A DNA stretch of 64,000 nt. Origin: Drechslerella dactyloides (Eukaryota; Ascomycota; Orbiliomycetes; Orbiliales; Orbiliaceae). The stretch covers positions 1,674,001-1,738,000 of the forward strand of contig JAGTWJ010000019.1 of the NCBI GenBank assembly GCA_020064725.1, in the 5' to 3' direction. The position numbers were made by a program, and so were the translations under genes. Below, in pieces: positions 35,720 through 46,535 of the stretch; positions within the stretch are counted from its first letter, which is position 1, and every line of letters begins with the position of its first letter. Below the pieces are notes generated by a model. It was not told the DNA's origin. It searched no databases and worked only from the letters and a program-made list of their open reading frames with translations.

Positions 35720-36508
35720 ATGGCCTCCTCCAGGCCCGTCCCGCTGCTCCTGCGGACCGCCCGGACGGCATCATCATCTACAACCGCTCTCTGTCCGTCC
35801 TGCTACCGCCCTTCCCTCGTCGCCCGGTGGACTCCCATCCGCTCCTCGACACCCCGCCGCACCTTCGCCGACGACGAGCCCAAGCGACCCGCCTCTTCCG
35901 CACTCCGGCAGTTGATCAAGGAATTCTCACCCAACACCAATGCCTCCACCGTTGTCCCCCGCTCGTCCGGCGGCATCTTCACGAGCATGTCCCGCACGCC
36001 GGGCACGCCACATCTCCCCCTCGAAGGCCGATCCGCGCCCTCGGCGCCCTCGGCGTCCGCCGCCGCCTTCGCCGCCTCGCAGGTGCAGCGGACCCGCGCC
36101 AGCTCCGGTCCCGCAGCCGGCGCCACAATCCTTGACCCTTACATGCAATTCTACTTTCTGAACGTCTACTCCACCAAGCACAACACCCACATCACGTTCA
36201 GCGACGCGCGGAGAAACGTTATAGCAACCGGCTCAACGGGCATCCTCGGCTTCCGCAAGGCTGCGCGACACACCTACGATGCCGCCTACCAGCTGGCCTC
36301 GCATATCTTCCAGAAGATCCAGGATAAGGGCGTCGTGCCGAAGAAGGTCGAGGTTGTGCTCCGCGGCTTCGGCGTCGGCAGGGAGGCTGTCACGAAGGCG
36401 CTGCTGGGGAAGGAAGGGCGGTACATTAAGGACGTGGTCATGCGGGTCACGGACGGGACGAGGACCAAGTTTGGTGGCCACAGGAGCAAGAACCGCAGAC
36501 GGTTATAA
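35720..36508 (+). CDS. MRPS18: Mitochondrial small-subunit ribosomal protein uS11m
   Basis: Mitochondrial homolog of bacterial ribosomal protein S11 (yeast MRPS18). Intronless, 262 aa. The first 50 or so residues are Arg/Ser/Thr-rich with almost no acidic residues, fitting a mitochondrial presequence. A poorly conserved Ser/Pro/Ala linker leads to the S11 core at about residue 140: HNTHITFSDARRNVIATGSTG, GFRKAARHTYDAAYQ, VEVVLRGFGVGREAV, and the C-terminal RVTDGTRTKFGGHRSKNRRRL that binds 16S-like rRNA near the platform. The start ATG gives MASSRPVPLLLRTAR. Confidence 0.93.
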   Translation: MASSRPVPLLLRTARTASSSTTALCPSCYRPSLVARWTPIRSSTPRRTFADDEPKRPASSALRQLIKEFSPNTNASTVVPRSSGGIFTSMSRTPGTPHLPLEGRSAPSAPSASAAAFAASQVQRTRASSGPAAGATILDPYMQFYFLNVYSTKHNTHITFSDARRNVIATGSTGILGFRKAARHTYDAAYQLASHIFQKIQDKGVVPKKVEVVLRGFGVGREAVTKALLGKEGRYIKDVVMRVTDGTRTKFGGHRSKNRRRL

Positions 36509-37156
36509 GCCGTGTCTTCTGCGTCGGACAGGCGGTATCTATTTTATGTACTGTATATAAATTGCTTTTATTTCTACATCTACGACATATCGTACGGGCG
36601 TTCATCGTATTGCGAAAGGGCTTTTGTATATAACCAATTCAGCCTAGACTACGTAACCCGATATCTACATATCGAGTTGCACCGTGACATACATAACACC
36701 ATAAGAGTATCCGTCGATAGTACTAGTAGATTTACACATGGACCGCATACCAAATCAAGATGTTAAAATAAACCTCATTTAGGGCAATATATTATAATAA
36801 TGTACTCGGTTTCCGCTTATTATATTACCGGTCTGCACCTAGCCTATATTCCTATAAATCCAGATGTAAAAAAACATACACGCTGGCTGGCGTCAAAAAG
36901 GATACCTATTCAAAAGAGTAAAAAGAAAAACAAGCCTAGACGTAGAGGAATTAGAGACGGAAAGGAAATTTTGAAACAAGAAAAGCAAAGGAGGGAATCG
37001 AGTTGTTTTATCTACAGAGAGAGTTTGCGTGCGTGCGCGTGCGTGTGAGAGAAAGGTCGGTCGAGCGAGCGTCTGGAATGCCAGAGCAAATATGGTACAG
37101 CATCCGAGATATGGATGCCGTGCATGTATATGCATGAGAAGCATCCGTACATACCG

Positions 37157-37210
37157 CGGTATAATATAATATAGTATAATATAGTAGTATAGTATAGTAT
37201 AATATAATAC
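37157..37210 (+). repeat. AT-rich low-complexity TATAAT run
   Basis: Repeated TATAATATAG-like units in the convergent intergenic region. Simple sequence. Confidence 0.7.
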
Positions 37211-37270
37211 GGTACGCACGAGATGCACACATACACGCGATGGAGAATAGTCGAGGAAGGGATATGACTG

Positions 37271-37292
37271 GTGAGTGAGTGAGTGAGTGAGC
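37271..37292 (+). repeat. GTGA tandem repeat
   Basis: About five GTGA units in the 3' flank of the Kelch-type gene. Confidence 0.8.
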
Positions 37293-37759
37293 GCGTACAA
37301 TGCAAGGCGGACCGGACCCCCTTCACAGGAAATCCATAGGGTATCGTACAAAGACAGGAAAGATAAAATAAAAGAAACAGAAAGAAAAGAAAAGTAAAAA
37401 AGAAACCCAGACAAAGAGAAAGGAAATGGATGGAAGTGATAGTGAGAGTGCAGGTTCGATAGAATATACTTTAACGAAACCCAGCAGTCGAGGAAGCTAG
37501 GACCTCGAGGCGAACGACAGTGGTCAGTCATTAATATACGGAAAGCTTAAAGAGCACAATGTAATGTAATGTATCCTCAGGCCTTCCGATATATGTGTAA
37601 GATATCAATGATACCGGAAAATATATCAAGGACACGATGGTATAATATAAAAGAAACAACGACACAAGCAACTGCATGCACTCAACAGCAATCAATCAAT
37701 CGAAAGGACGAGGAAACGAAACAAGAACGGATGTACAGACGCAAACATTACGGGACTCC

Positions 37760-40423
37760 TTAATCTCGAACAAACCAACCAAGACCCTGGTCGCCCCGCG
37801 GCGCAACCTGCGTGCCCTGTCTCTCGTTCCCAAAGAACCCAAAGCTGTCCGTACGCTCCGTCCTCCCAAACTCGTTGATGCCAGGCGGTGGCGGCAGCGC
37901 GCTGTCCCGGTCCTCGCTGTACACGCTGCTGACTACCCTCGCCTGCGCTGCGGCACTGGGGATCTGTATGCCGGCCGACCCCGATCCGCTGCTGGCGGGG
38001 TTGTACTTGCTCGTAGCGTGCGCCACCTTCTTCGCGAAATCAGGGTGGCTGACCGCCTCGCCGAAGAAGTTTATCGACGATGCGCCCGCCGAGCTAACCG
38101 AAATTTGCGACCCGGCCGATCGTTGGAACAGCCCGGGCGCCCGCGGCGGCTCGAACCCCATCAGGCCAACGTTGCCGCCGGGGTTGCTGTTGCCATTCCC
38201 GTTCGCCGGCGCGTTGTTGTCCCTCATCACATCGCCAAACGTCGGCGTGGGCAGGTCCTGCGAGAAGACGGCGCTGTGCGACGCGTACGACGACCGAACG
38301 TACCCAATCGACGGGTACGACTGCCGCCGCTCGTCCGGCTCGTCGGGGAACTCGGAGATCGTGTACGATGACCGCGACGCGTCGCTGGGGTTGCGGTGCA
38401 GCCCGGCGCCGTTCTGCACCAGGTTTGTCGTCGAGTTGCCGGAAAAGTAGCGGCTCCAGCCAGAACCGCGGTGGGCGGGCTGCATTTCGACGTGGGTCCC
38501 CGCGGCGGGCCCGAGAACTGCGCCGCGCGGCATGTCGCCGACGTTGACGAATTCCAGCTCTTCCTTGAGGCTGCGGCCGCGAAGGCTTCGAGATTTCCGA
38601 CCGGTGCCAAACATTGTGCTTTTCGACCCGCCAGCTTCCTTCATGAACGAGGCCCCTCGGTCCTTGAACGACATGCCAGAATCCCGTCGCGCGGCCGACG
38701 ACATTGGATCTTGAGGTTTTTCTCCGCCCCTTGCGGCTTTCAGCTTCTTCCTCTTGCAGCGAAGGATGATGTATGCTGTGCCGAGGATCAACGCGACCAG
38801 CAGGACGACTCCAAGGATGATGAAAAGGAGCTGTGTGCTGGTTTTCAAGCCCGACGATTCGCCCGCCGCGGCGGTTGCGGATTGGGTTTGTGACGATAGA
38901 TCGGCTGTGTTCGAGGCGAGGTTGATTGTCGAAGCAGTGGGGGTAGATTGGATAGTGTTCGTGGAGCGAGCGGTTGTACTGATCGGTGTTCGGGACCTGG
39001 ATGCTTTCGATGTAGATGTCGGATCGCTCTGCGCGCTGACCGTCGAGTCGCTGAGTACCTTTTGAGAAGCGAGAAGGTTCGCAGCATTCAGCCAGCTGCT
39101 GTCCTTGAAGTCGAAGATGCACAGGGGGTCGTCCGCTGGTCCACCGCCGCTTATCACTACAAACTGATTGTTGGAGGCTATGGCGAAGTTTTGTCGAGTA
39201 TCCTTGGGAGCGAGAGTAGAGTTGTAATCAGGCCAGTTTGTAGATGTCAGATCGTGAACCCGGGGTCGAAGTTTTGGAGCAGCAGGTGAGGCAGCACCAG
39301 TGCCATTAAACAGCGGTATCAGTTCAACATCGACGGGGCTTTGGCTAAAGTCAAAGGTGATGAACATTTTCGTCTGATCGTCTCCTTGGACCACAGTTCC
39401 AGAGGCAGCATTAGGAGGCAGCGGCGCGTCGAGAGTACTTGTCAGCTGCTTCCAGTTCTCGGTGAGCGAGTAGCTGTAGATGTGGGTATTGCCAGCGCCG
39501 CCAGATACGACCACGGTATGTCCGTCGAACTTTTGGACTATCGGGTAAAGCAAAGGTGGGGCGGCTCCAGTCGGCAGCGAAGTCACACTCAGATCGTTGA
39601 TGTTTATCAGAAAGGTCATCGAGCTGGGGACGTCTTCCCCGGACCAGTTTCCGCCATATATGAATATCTGATTCGACTCCTGCATGCACCCGGCACCGTG
39701 GCGGGTCAAGTTAAGCAGCGTCGGGTCCTGGAGCGGTACCATCTCCCATTTCTTCTGGGAGAAGACGTATCTTTGCAGGCCGTTGTAAGTTGGATTCTTC
39801 TTGTCCGCGCCGGGGGCAACTTGTCCTCCGAGAACGTATAGCGCCTCATCCGCAGTTCCCTGTCCCATGGGCACACACACAGCCCCTTTCGTGGTGACCT
39901 GATTCCCTTCTATTTTGGTCCAGTTCCCGCCCTTCGACAAGGGCAGGCTAAAGAAGCCATTTTCGGTATAAGCATAGAGGACGTCGCCGACGAGAGTGGT
40001 GCAGTGTTGGCCGAGGGGTGCGGGAGGCTTTGGCACCGGCATTGGAGCTACGGTCGAATCGGCCTCGACACGCACCGACAAGCTATTTCGAGCGATGGGT
40101 GTAATATATATCCTGCGATCGAAGTAAGGATAACGAGGTTCTGCGCAGACCCCGACCGAAGACTATTTCGTAGTGAAAAGGCTATGGCAAGTCGAGTGTA
40201 TGCGATTACTGTAACGCCTTCATAGTCTCAAGAAAATTCGTCGGAGTCAATATATGTCGTATTCTGGGCCTGATGTATTTTTTTTGTTTATATTTTTAGA
40301 AAACGATGTTTATTGAATGTCGTGATATCTAGGCAAGCGGGTAGATGTCAGTGATCAAGGTTCGAAGATAGCCAATGCGTATACACCTGCGAGCGTTGAA
40401 AAAAATAAAAGTATGCCATACAT
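37760..40423 (-). CDS. Kelch-repeat single-pass membrane protein
   Basis: Fungal cell-surface protein with an extracellular Kelch-like beta-propeller. The main exon is 40162-37760. Its frame has no ATG at the expected N-terminus, so I propose a first exon at 40423-40385 encoding MYGILLFFSTLAG, joined by a 222-nt intron to SSVGVCAEPRYPYFD. This gives a standard signal peptide with cleavage after VCA and a total of 813 aa. The ectodomain has Kelch-style blades (ALYVLGGQVAPG, QIFIYGGNWSG, TVVVSGGAGNTHIYSY, QFVVISGGGP) and many N-x-S/T sites; a Ser/Thr stalk follows. A transmembrane helix at about 455-480 (LLFIILGVVLLVALILGTAY) is followed by RCKRKK and a cytoplasmic tail of about 330 residues rich in Ser, Gly and Asn. 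Function unknown; a surface sensor is possible by architecture only. Confidence 0.85.
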
Positions 40424-42894
40424 TATTTTTCCCTCTCGAGATGTAAAACAGCTTTTGGACAAGTTTCCAACAGACGAGATGCAACTGAGACCCAAATCGT
40501 CGAATTACTATGACCAGCGACGTCGGGTGGTGGCTGCAGTTTTGTGTTTTGTTTGATTTGAATTCGAAGTCAATGCGCGGTTTCGACGATAAAAGTCCAG
40601 TTCCTCGGCGCTATTGTGTGTATCCCTTTGCTCTTCGAAGAAAAGATCCTGATCTCTCCCGGCAACGAATCGAATGGATAGAAGCGAACGAATGTCGAGT
40701 GGTTGGGCTGAGCGAGTGTGAGAGAGGGAGAGCAATTGTGATAATTAGAAAACCAAGCAACCAAGCAAAGCGAGACCGGGTGATCAAATTCAATTCGTAA
40801 GCGTGAATCAGGAAGAAACAGTATTATCCTGCTCTTTTTCCCTTGGTCCTGCTGGATCCGTTCGAGTTCAACCGGCGGACTGTGTACTAAAAGGGATGGC
40901 CAGGGAAATGCTGAGACTCCTGCGGTGTGGACGTTGCAAAATGTCGAGTTGATGTTGTGATTTCTGCCTCAGAGCACCACAAGGCCCGGACGGAGATGGA
41001 CAGAAAACGGGGTGCGAAATGAAGAAGTGAAAGTCGGATATGCAGGACGAGAGAGCGTCGTCCCCGATTCGAAAAGCAGGCTCCAAGGAAAGGAGTGTTT
41101 TTTTGTTTCTTCCTTTCTTCCCTCCAAGATGCTACTGCTACTTCCTCTTAATCACTTCGTGCACATTAACTTCGAAAGGAGGACACCGGGTCTGGGTCTT
41201 GCCCAATTTTAGACGGCCAGGAAGGGTCCTGCCCGCTGTGTCAGGACCGTCTCCGCTCTTGAGGAAGGGCCCCCCTAAAGAGCGCTAGTGCGGTTGCACT
41301 TCATTTTGCTTGATCTCGCCCGTCCGACGTCCTGCGCCCTGACGCACATAAGCGGTGAGGGTCCCCTGCCAGTCAGTCCTCGTCACCACCACCTGCGGAG
41401 TAACATAATATAACATCCTACGTCGTAACTAACCCAACGGACGCTGTCCTCCGTCCATATCGATTCGAACAGCATTCTCGCGTCCTGGGCCAGCGTTTCC
41501 GCCCTTCGCATCCTGCAGGGCGCCCATTCCTCGTCCTCTGCTGCCTGCTGCAGCGCCCTGCAGAAAAATAACGTCCGGATGATCAGAATCGACGAACAAA
41601 GAATCGCGATCCAGAAGCGCGAAATTGCCTCCAACGTCGACCTCTTCTCCGCCTCTCATTCGTTGGATTCTTGGCCTCATTTTCGACACCCGCCGGCCTA
41701 TCAGGGCCCAGAGTGTCCACCATCGCTGAATCGGGGGCAAGTCAGTCTGCTTGCTCGCCTGAACTGTAAATCATTTGCGAGCCAGAGTGCCCCTTTTTGC
41801 CCTGTCACACAGCCAACAAGCTGACGGGCCTCTGCCCCAAAAGAGACAGGGGTGCCCGGCTTGTTCCTGCATTCGCCTGCAAGTAAGTCACCGCTTTTTT
41901 TGGTGTCCTTCCTGCGCGGAAGGTTTAAAAGCATGGCTTTCGTGGCCAAGGGTGGCCTGGCTGAAACGAAATCATGCAGCCAATCCTGTTTGAGGGTGCG
42001 GAGATGGTGCGGGCAGAAAAGCTCTTGGCGCGTGCTCAGCAGGGCCCGACCAATCGTAGGAGCCGTATCCCACCGGTGTGACCGCGCGCCGATAGCAATC
42101 AAGGCTCTCACGCCGCTGCGGGGGCCGGATCTGGAATACTTATCGGTCGTGTCGAGGCGAGGCGCACTCTGGAAGGTCTCACAGCAGGCTTGCCGTATAT
42201 CGTAAGACCGCGAAGCTTTGGAATTCCTTCAAATCATCATCGCCATAGACGGAAAAGACGGCGGACGAGTGGACGGTTTGGCCAAGGCTTTCGTGAATAT
42301 TAACTGGAATTGGTGGTGGTTGCATCAGGCCTGCAATTAACCCATATCCCAGTCCGACAAGGTCGAGTGGGAAAGTTAAAAGGCTGGGACGTCCATGCTG
42401 GGAAACCGACGAGCCACTCTAATTAAGCGCCTCTGCCCACCGCTCCGCAGTTTCTTTCTTGTTTGCCTACTCCGACCAGTGCGACGGCGGTGCCCATATC
42501 GTTCTCGCCCAATGAACCAGTAAAATGAGCTAAGCGCTTTTGAGACACGAAATGGCGTGAGAATCTTTGCCTTATTATCGCATCGCATCGCATCGCATCG
42601 CAGCTCACCGCGCCGCATCGCATTACCTCCACAGATTTATGTATATAAAAGAACCGACATCCCGCGAGGCTCCGATATTTCGTGGAACAACAACGGGTCC
42701 ACACGGTACCTTGCAATATCTCAGCAACCACATCACGGGTGGCGCGGACCACCGCATTCATGCACCGAATCGTAACCAACTTATCGACCGCCTTCTGCGT
42801 GAGTCCCGGGGTATCATCATGAGGCGCCGTACCGTGAAGTTTGATGGGTATAATAGAAGCTTCGAAGCATTACCACATAAAGTATCTCAAATGT
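40424..42894. other. Gene-empty 2.5-kb region upstream of the Kelch-type gene
   Basis: This holds the promoter of the Kelch-type gene (minus) and the 3' flank of the WBP4-like gene. Overlapping open frames of up to 136 codons on both strands look spurious. A GCATC microsatellite lies at 42580-42602. Confidence 0.5.
42580..42602 (+). repeat. GCATC pentanucleotide repeat
   Basis: About four to five consecutive GCATC units with further imperfect copies to about 42620. It lies 290 bp beyond the stop codon of the WBP4-like gene. Confidence 0.8.
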
Positions 42895-43918
42895 TCAGAT
42901 CCTCCGCCGATTTGTATTCCTGGACTTCCTCGCTTTGAATGCGACACCGGTACCTTCCTCGACTGACTCCACCGTTGTAGGTTTGCCCTCCTCGTCAGAC
43001 TCGTGTTTCGAGACGGGGTTCTCGTCAGATTCTGCTGGGGTAGGATTCTGATCTGAGGGCTCCTCGTTGTCGCTTCGCTTCAGCGATTCGCCCGCCTGCC
43101 GGTCGATTGGTTCTTCTTCCTTTGGCTCTGCTTTAGCGCCGCCCTTCTTTTTAAACACGATATCCCCGAGATCCGATGCGGATGGCTGATTCGGATACTC
43201 CATCGTGCGCATCACCTGCTTGGACTTTCCCTTTTTCTTGAACGTGATGTCCCCAATGCCTCTTGAAACATTCGTATCGCCAGGGTATTCCATCGTCCGG
43301 ACGGTGAAGTTTCTTGCTTCTGCTTCTTCGTCGTCCTCTTCCCCCTCTCCCGCGTCTCCCAGCTTGCGTCTCTTAATGCGCTTCTCGTCGGACTCATCGT
43401 CCGATCCTGCACCGTCCTCCGGGGTTGCCGGCCGCTCTATAACTCTGACCGTTTCCCATTCGCCAACCAGGGCGTGCTCTTTCCTGTAACTCTCCGGCAT
43501 TGCGACTCCCAAAGCTGCCAGCTCATCCAGATGCTTCTTCTGCTGTTCTTCTGACCTGAATGTGCTCGCTTTCGCCGGCTTTGTCACTAGGTCAGCGGCT
43601 CGCCGAGCCAGCGGCTTAGCTACATAGTCCGGGTTATCGAGGTTGTTGAGCCGCTCAGCCTCGCGCTTGGTGTTTTCGGCGGCAACGGCTTCTCGTTCCT
43701 TGTTCTTGTGTAGATCACGTAGAAATCGTTGAAGAGCATGCTGGTGCCTTGGTGATGCCTCGTGGTCTTTTCTCGACAGCGGCGAGTCCTTGACGAATAG
43801 TTTCTATGACCGGGGGTCATCGTTAGCTCCGTGACTCGCTACGGTGTCGCGATGGAATCCGGGGACTTACGCAACGTTCGCACCAGTACCGCTTCGTAGA
43901 GACCCAGTACTCTGACAT
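42895..43918 (-). CDS. WBP4/FBP21-like U1-type zinc-finger protein
   Basis: Likely spliceosome-associated protein related to WW-domain-binding protein 4. Two exons, 43918-43871 and 43803-42895, give 318 aa; the 67-nt intron (GTAAGT donor, GCTAAC branch, ATAG acceptor) lies inside the zinc finger and joins YWCERC to KLFVKDSP. The N-terminal matrin/U1-C-type finger has C-x2-C followed by H-x5-H (HEASPRH), then a basic helix (FLRDLHKNKEREAV). No WW domain is visible, unlike the animal protein. Two copies of a short motif, VRTMEYP...IGDITFKKKG and MRTMEYP...LGDIVFKKKG, occur at about residues 205-265; this repeat is a distinguishing feature. The C-terminus is acidic and then basic (FKARKSRNTNRRRI). 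Confidence 0.85.
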
Positions 43919-44017
43919 AACTGTGTATTGGCGCCGTCGAGTCCGGGAAGAGCTTCGTGCGAGCTGATCGTGGGTGTTTTGGCGCGGAATCTGTTGATGG
44001 TTGTGACGTGATGCTGG

Positions 44018-44616
44018 ATGAGGCTCGAAAATTCTCGAAGTCATGCTACGCGACTCATCCAAGGCTTGGCAGCAGCTGCATATAAAGCGCTTGGATGCAT
44101 AAAGCCGGTATCCACAGACGGATATAAACGCCTCAAGCATCATCCCCAGCTGCAGCTAGGAGCTTCACAACCGATAGCTATTGGCCACAGCTCTTCGGAC
44201 TCACCGCGCGAGTTTATTCTCGCAGACTAGAGCTACCCCGAATCGTCGAGTCGGGCTATCCCATTCAGCATGTCGGCCGTGCCACGATTTCCACCGCCAC
44301 ACGTCATTCCAGACACAGTGACTCAGCGTCAAATCCGAAAGAGGAGGAATCCGAGGCGGATAAGAAGCCTCTGCCGTTGCCGGCGCCCCAGCCTGTAGAA
44401 TCAGAACCACCAGCCACAAAGGTCGAAGTTGGGAGCGATGCAGTCAAGCTCGACCACCTCGGCCCCCTTGTGGTAAACTCGGATGGAACGATGAGCCGAA
44501 TCCACAACTGGGCTGAGATGACACCTCTAGAACGCGAAAGAACGATCAAAATACTGGGCAAGAGGAACAAGTTACGGACGGAGGCATTGCAAGCCGCAGG
44601 GGTTACTCCAAACTGA
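44018..44616 (+). CDS. Small protein of unknown function, first exon uncertain
   Basis: I do not recognise the family by name, but the C-terminal segment LDHLGPLVVNSDGTMSRIHN, continuing NWAEMTPLERERTIKILGKRNKLRTEAL with the usual helix-forming pattern, looks like a conserved domain. The frame is open from 44128 to the stop at 44614-44616 and has no ATG before the conserved part, so an upstream exon is required. One model uses the ATG at 44018, a donor at 44108 (GTATCC) and an acceptor at 44190, giving 171 aa whose N-terminus (Arg/Ala-rich, few acidic residues) resembles a mitochondrial presequence. An acceptor at 44225 is an alternative. Divergent from the WBP4-like gene, with probable overlap of leaders. 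The 3' exon is well supported; the 5' end is not. Confidence 0.5.
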
Positions 44617-44835
44617 ATCACCCACACGCATGGAGGCATGGAATTTGGTTGCATGTTGGAGCATCTACACGCAATCCATACAGACGAGTCATGGGAATGC
44701 AATGCTGTATGCATTGGCCGGGTCTAGGCCTAGCTATAATAGTTAATGGCACATTGTCCGTCCATCGCCGACTCATGCCACGAATGTATGTCCGTCTGTA
44801 TATAGTACAACAATTCATTCATTCTTTCATTCGGT

Positions 44836-45621
44836 TCATTCGGAATCCAGCTTCCAGAGCCCGTCTCCCAGGTAATGGCAGTTCTCCACGCCATTGCCCT
44901 TGTTCAACTTCTTGATGTCCTCCGTGCTCATCTTCAATATGCCCACCATGCACGCGTGTTCCTTGCCCTCTGCATTGATTACCACAACCGTGCCTTCGGG
45001 TATGTTCTCATCCGCCGGAGGGAGCTTCGCACCTGGCGACGTGAGGCCAGGGCACATAAGTTGCGCGCCACCCAGGATAAACCGTATCGCACCTCTGTCG
45101 ACCTGCACCTTAGGGAAGCACTGTGGATCTGGCAGGGCACCTGAGGTCAGCATCCCAGTATTTTTAAACATGGCATTGCCGGCCTTCCATCACGTACATT
45201 TGTGAACCACCTTAAGATGCGGCATTATCGCATCATCGTGCGATTGAAAGAAGAGGACCTGGTTGTCCAGGGCATAAAGCGATATCCTGTCCGGGCTGTC
45301 CATTACAGGCGACGTAATCGCCATACGTCAGCCGATTTCGAGTGACAATGCGCATTTCTCCGCAATACTCGCTGACACTATCTGGTACGAACGCTTTGAT
45401 GAGATCTAGCTGTGCCTTCTTCGGCAGTATATCCTCGATGACGGGTGCTAGCAGAGGGTACTGCTCGCAAATCTTCTGGCGGATGTTTCGCTGGACTGAG
45501 GACTTGATCTTCGTCTTGCCGGACGAGCTTACTCTGGGGGTGAATACGCCACGTTAGCTGCCATGGAACACTCGCCCTAGTAGTACAGCTGTGGATACTC
45601 TACTTACGGCTTCTTGAACAT
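44836..45621 (-). CDS. TMA20: Translation machinery-associated protein 20 (MCT-1 family)
   Basis: Homolog of yeast TMA20/human MCTS1, which with TMA22 (DENR) recycles 40S subunits and supports re-initiation. Four exons, 45621-45608 (14 nt, MFKKP), 45533-45393, 45295-45198 and 45128-44836, give 181 aa, the usual family length. Introns are 74, 97 and 69 nt. Each join restores family sequence: QLDLIKA|PDRISLYALDNQ and PHLKVVHK|YPQCFPKVQVDRGA. The C-terminal PUA domain is clear (VQVDRGAIRFILGGAQLMCPG, AEGKEHACMVGILKMS, NGVENCHYLGDGLWKLD). The second intron is easy to miss because the unspliced frame stays open through most of it. Divergent from RPB12. Confidence 0.94.
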
Positions 45622-45894
45622 GTTGCGGGACTCTCGACAGGCAGCTGGTCCTGGAGGGGCGGCGGTTGTAGCTTGGATGTGGGGTGCGCATGCACGCCCG
45701 GTCTTGATTTGGTAAACCCGCTTTTTAAGCCGCACAAAAAGCTTAGCAGACAGATCCTTTCGCGAAACTAGCTCGCGCCATCTCCATCGTCTTCATCTTC
45801 CACAGCAGCATCGCGCGGAACAGCTCGCCCACGCACTAAGATACACGCGCGCAACCCTCGAACCTCCATCCGAGAACTTTCACCCGACGCAAAG
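45622..45894. promoter_or_regulatory. Shared divergent promoter TMA20 / RPB12
   Basis: Only 273 bp separate the two start codons of these head-to-head housekeeping genes. A pyrimidine-rich stretch lies at about 45775-45800 on the RPB12 side. No specific site could be assigned. Confidence 0.6.
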
Positions 45895-46173
45895 ATGCAA
45901 CGAGAAGGCTACGTTCCCCCCACAGCAGGTGGCGTTGCGAGACCCCCGGTCTACGGCGACACCCCGCGACAGACTGCAATGAAGTACCTCTGCGCCGACT
46001 GCGGCAAGTCTGTCACTTTGAACAAGGGCGACCCGATCCGCTGTAAGGAATGCGGATTCAGGATCCTGTATAAGGAGCGGACGAAGCGGTATGTAAACTC
46101 ATGAGAACACCTCCGGATGTTTGTCGAGTAGAACTGACGGTTCTCCAGCATGGTGCAATTCGAGGCCCGATGA
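45895..46173 (+). CDS. RPB12: RNA polymerases I, II and III subunit RPABC4 (Rpb12/Rpc10)
   Basis: Shared small zinc-binding subunit of all three nuclear RNA polymerases. Two exons, 45895-46088 and 46149-46173, give 72 aa. The 60-nt intron (GTATGT donor, CTGAC branch, CCAG acceptor) splits the conserved ending, joining KERTKR to MVQFEAR. The zinc ribbon is CADC...CKEC, with the conserved LNKGDPIRCKECGFRILYK core. The first 28 residues (MQREGYVPPTAGG and onward) are a variable Pro-rich extension, as in other fungi. Its presence with GPN1, an RNA polymerase assembly factor, in the same window is probably coincidental. Confidence 0.96.
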
Positions 46174-46535
46174 TATCTCAGACGTTGCCATCCGACCATC
46201 AGAACCCTGTCTTCCGGACTTCAATATCCTATTCACAGACGTCTACGCGATATAATGAATACTCTCGGGCTCACTTATCCAGCTTCGGGATCGCAGACCC
46301 AATATCGCTCCCTCATACCAAACATTTGCCTACAACTCGCCGCCAACGCTGGAACGCGATAATAGACCTTTATCAATGATTTTAGTTGCGATGATACTCA
46401 TATAGACAAGTGGCTCGCATGCCAGAATCGATCTTCCCGCTTTAGCCAGTGTTTCTTATCTCAGATTGTAGCATACACCTGTATAGTACATTATTCACAA
46501 TCAAGAACGTCTCATATATACATGATATCTCGACT
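46174..46535. other. Convergent 3' flanks RPB12 / uL10m
   Basis: A 362-bp stretch with nothing beyond 3' untranslated sequence visible. Confidence 0.6.

Larger units (their letters stand above)
36509..37759. other. Convergent AT-rich 3' flanks
   Basis: This 1.25-kb stretch separates uS11m from the Kelch-type gene. It is clearly AT-richer than the genes and carries low-complexity TATAAT-like runs at 37157-37210 and a GTGA repeat at 37271-37292. No gene was recognised. Confidence 0.6.
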
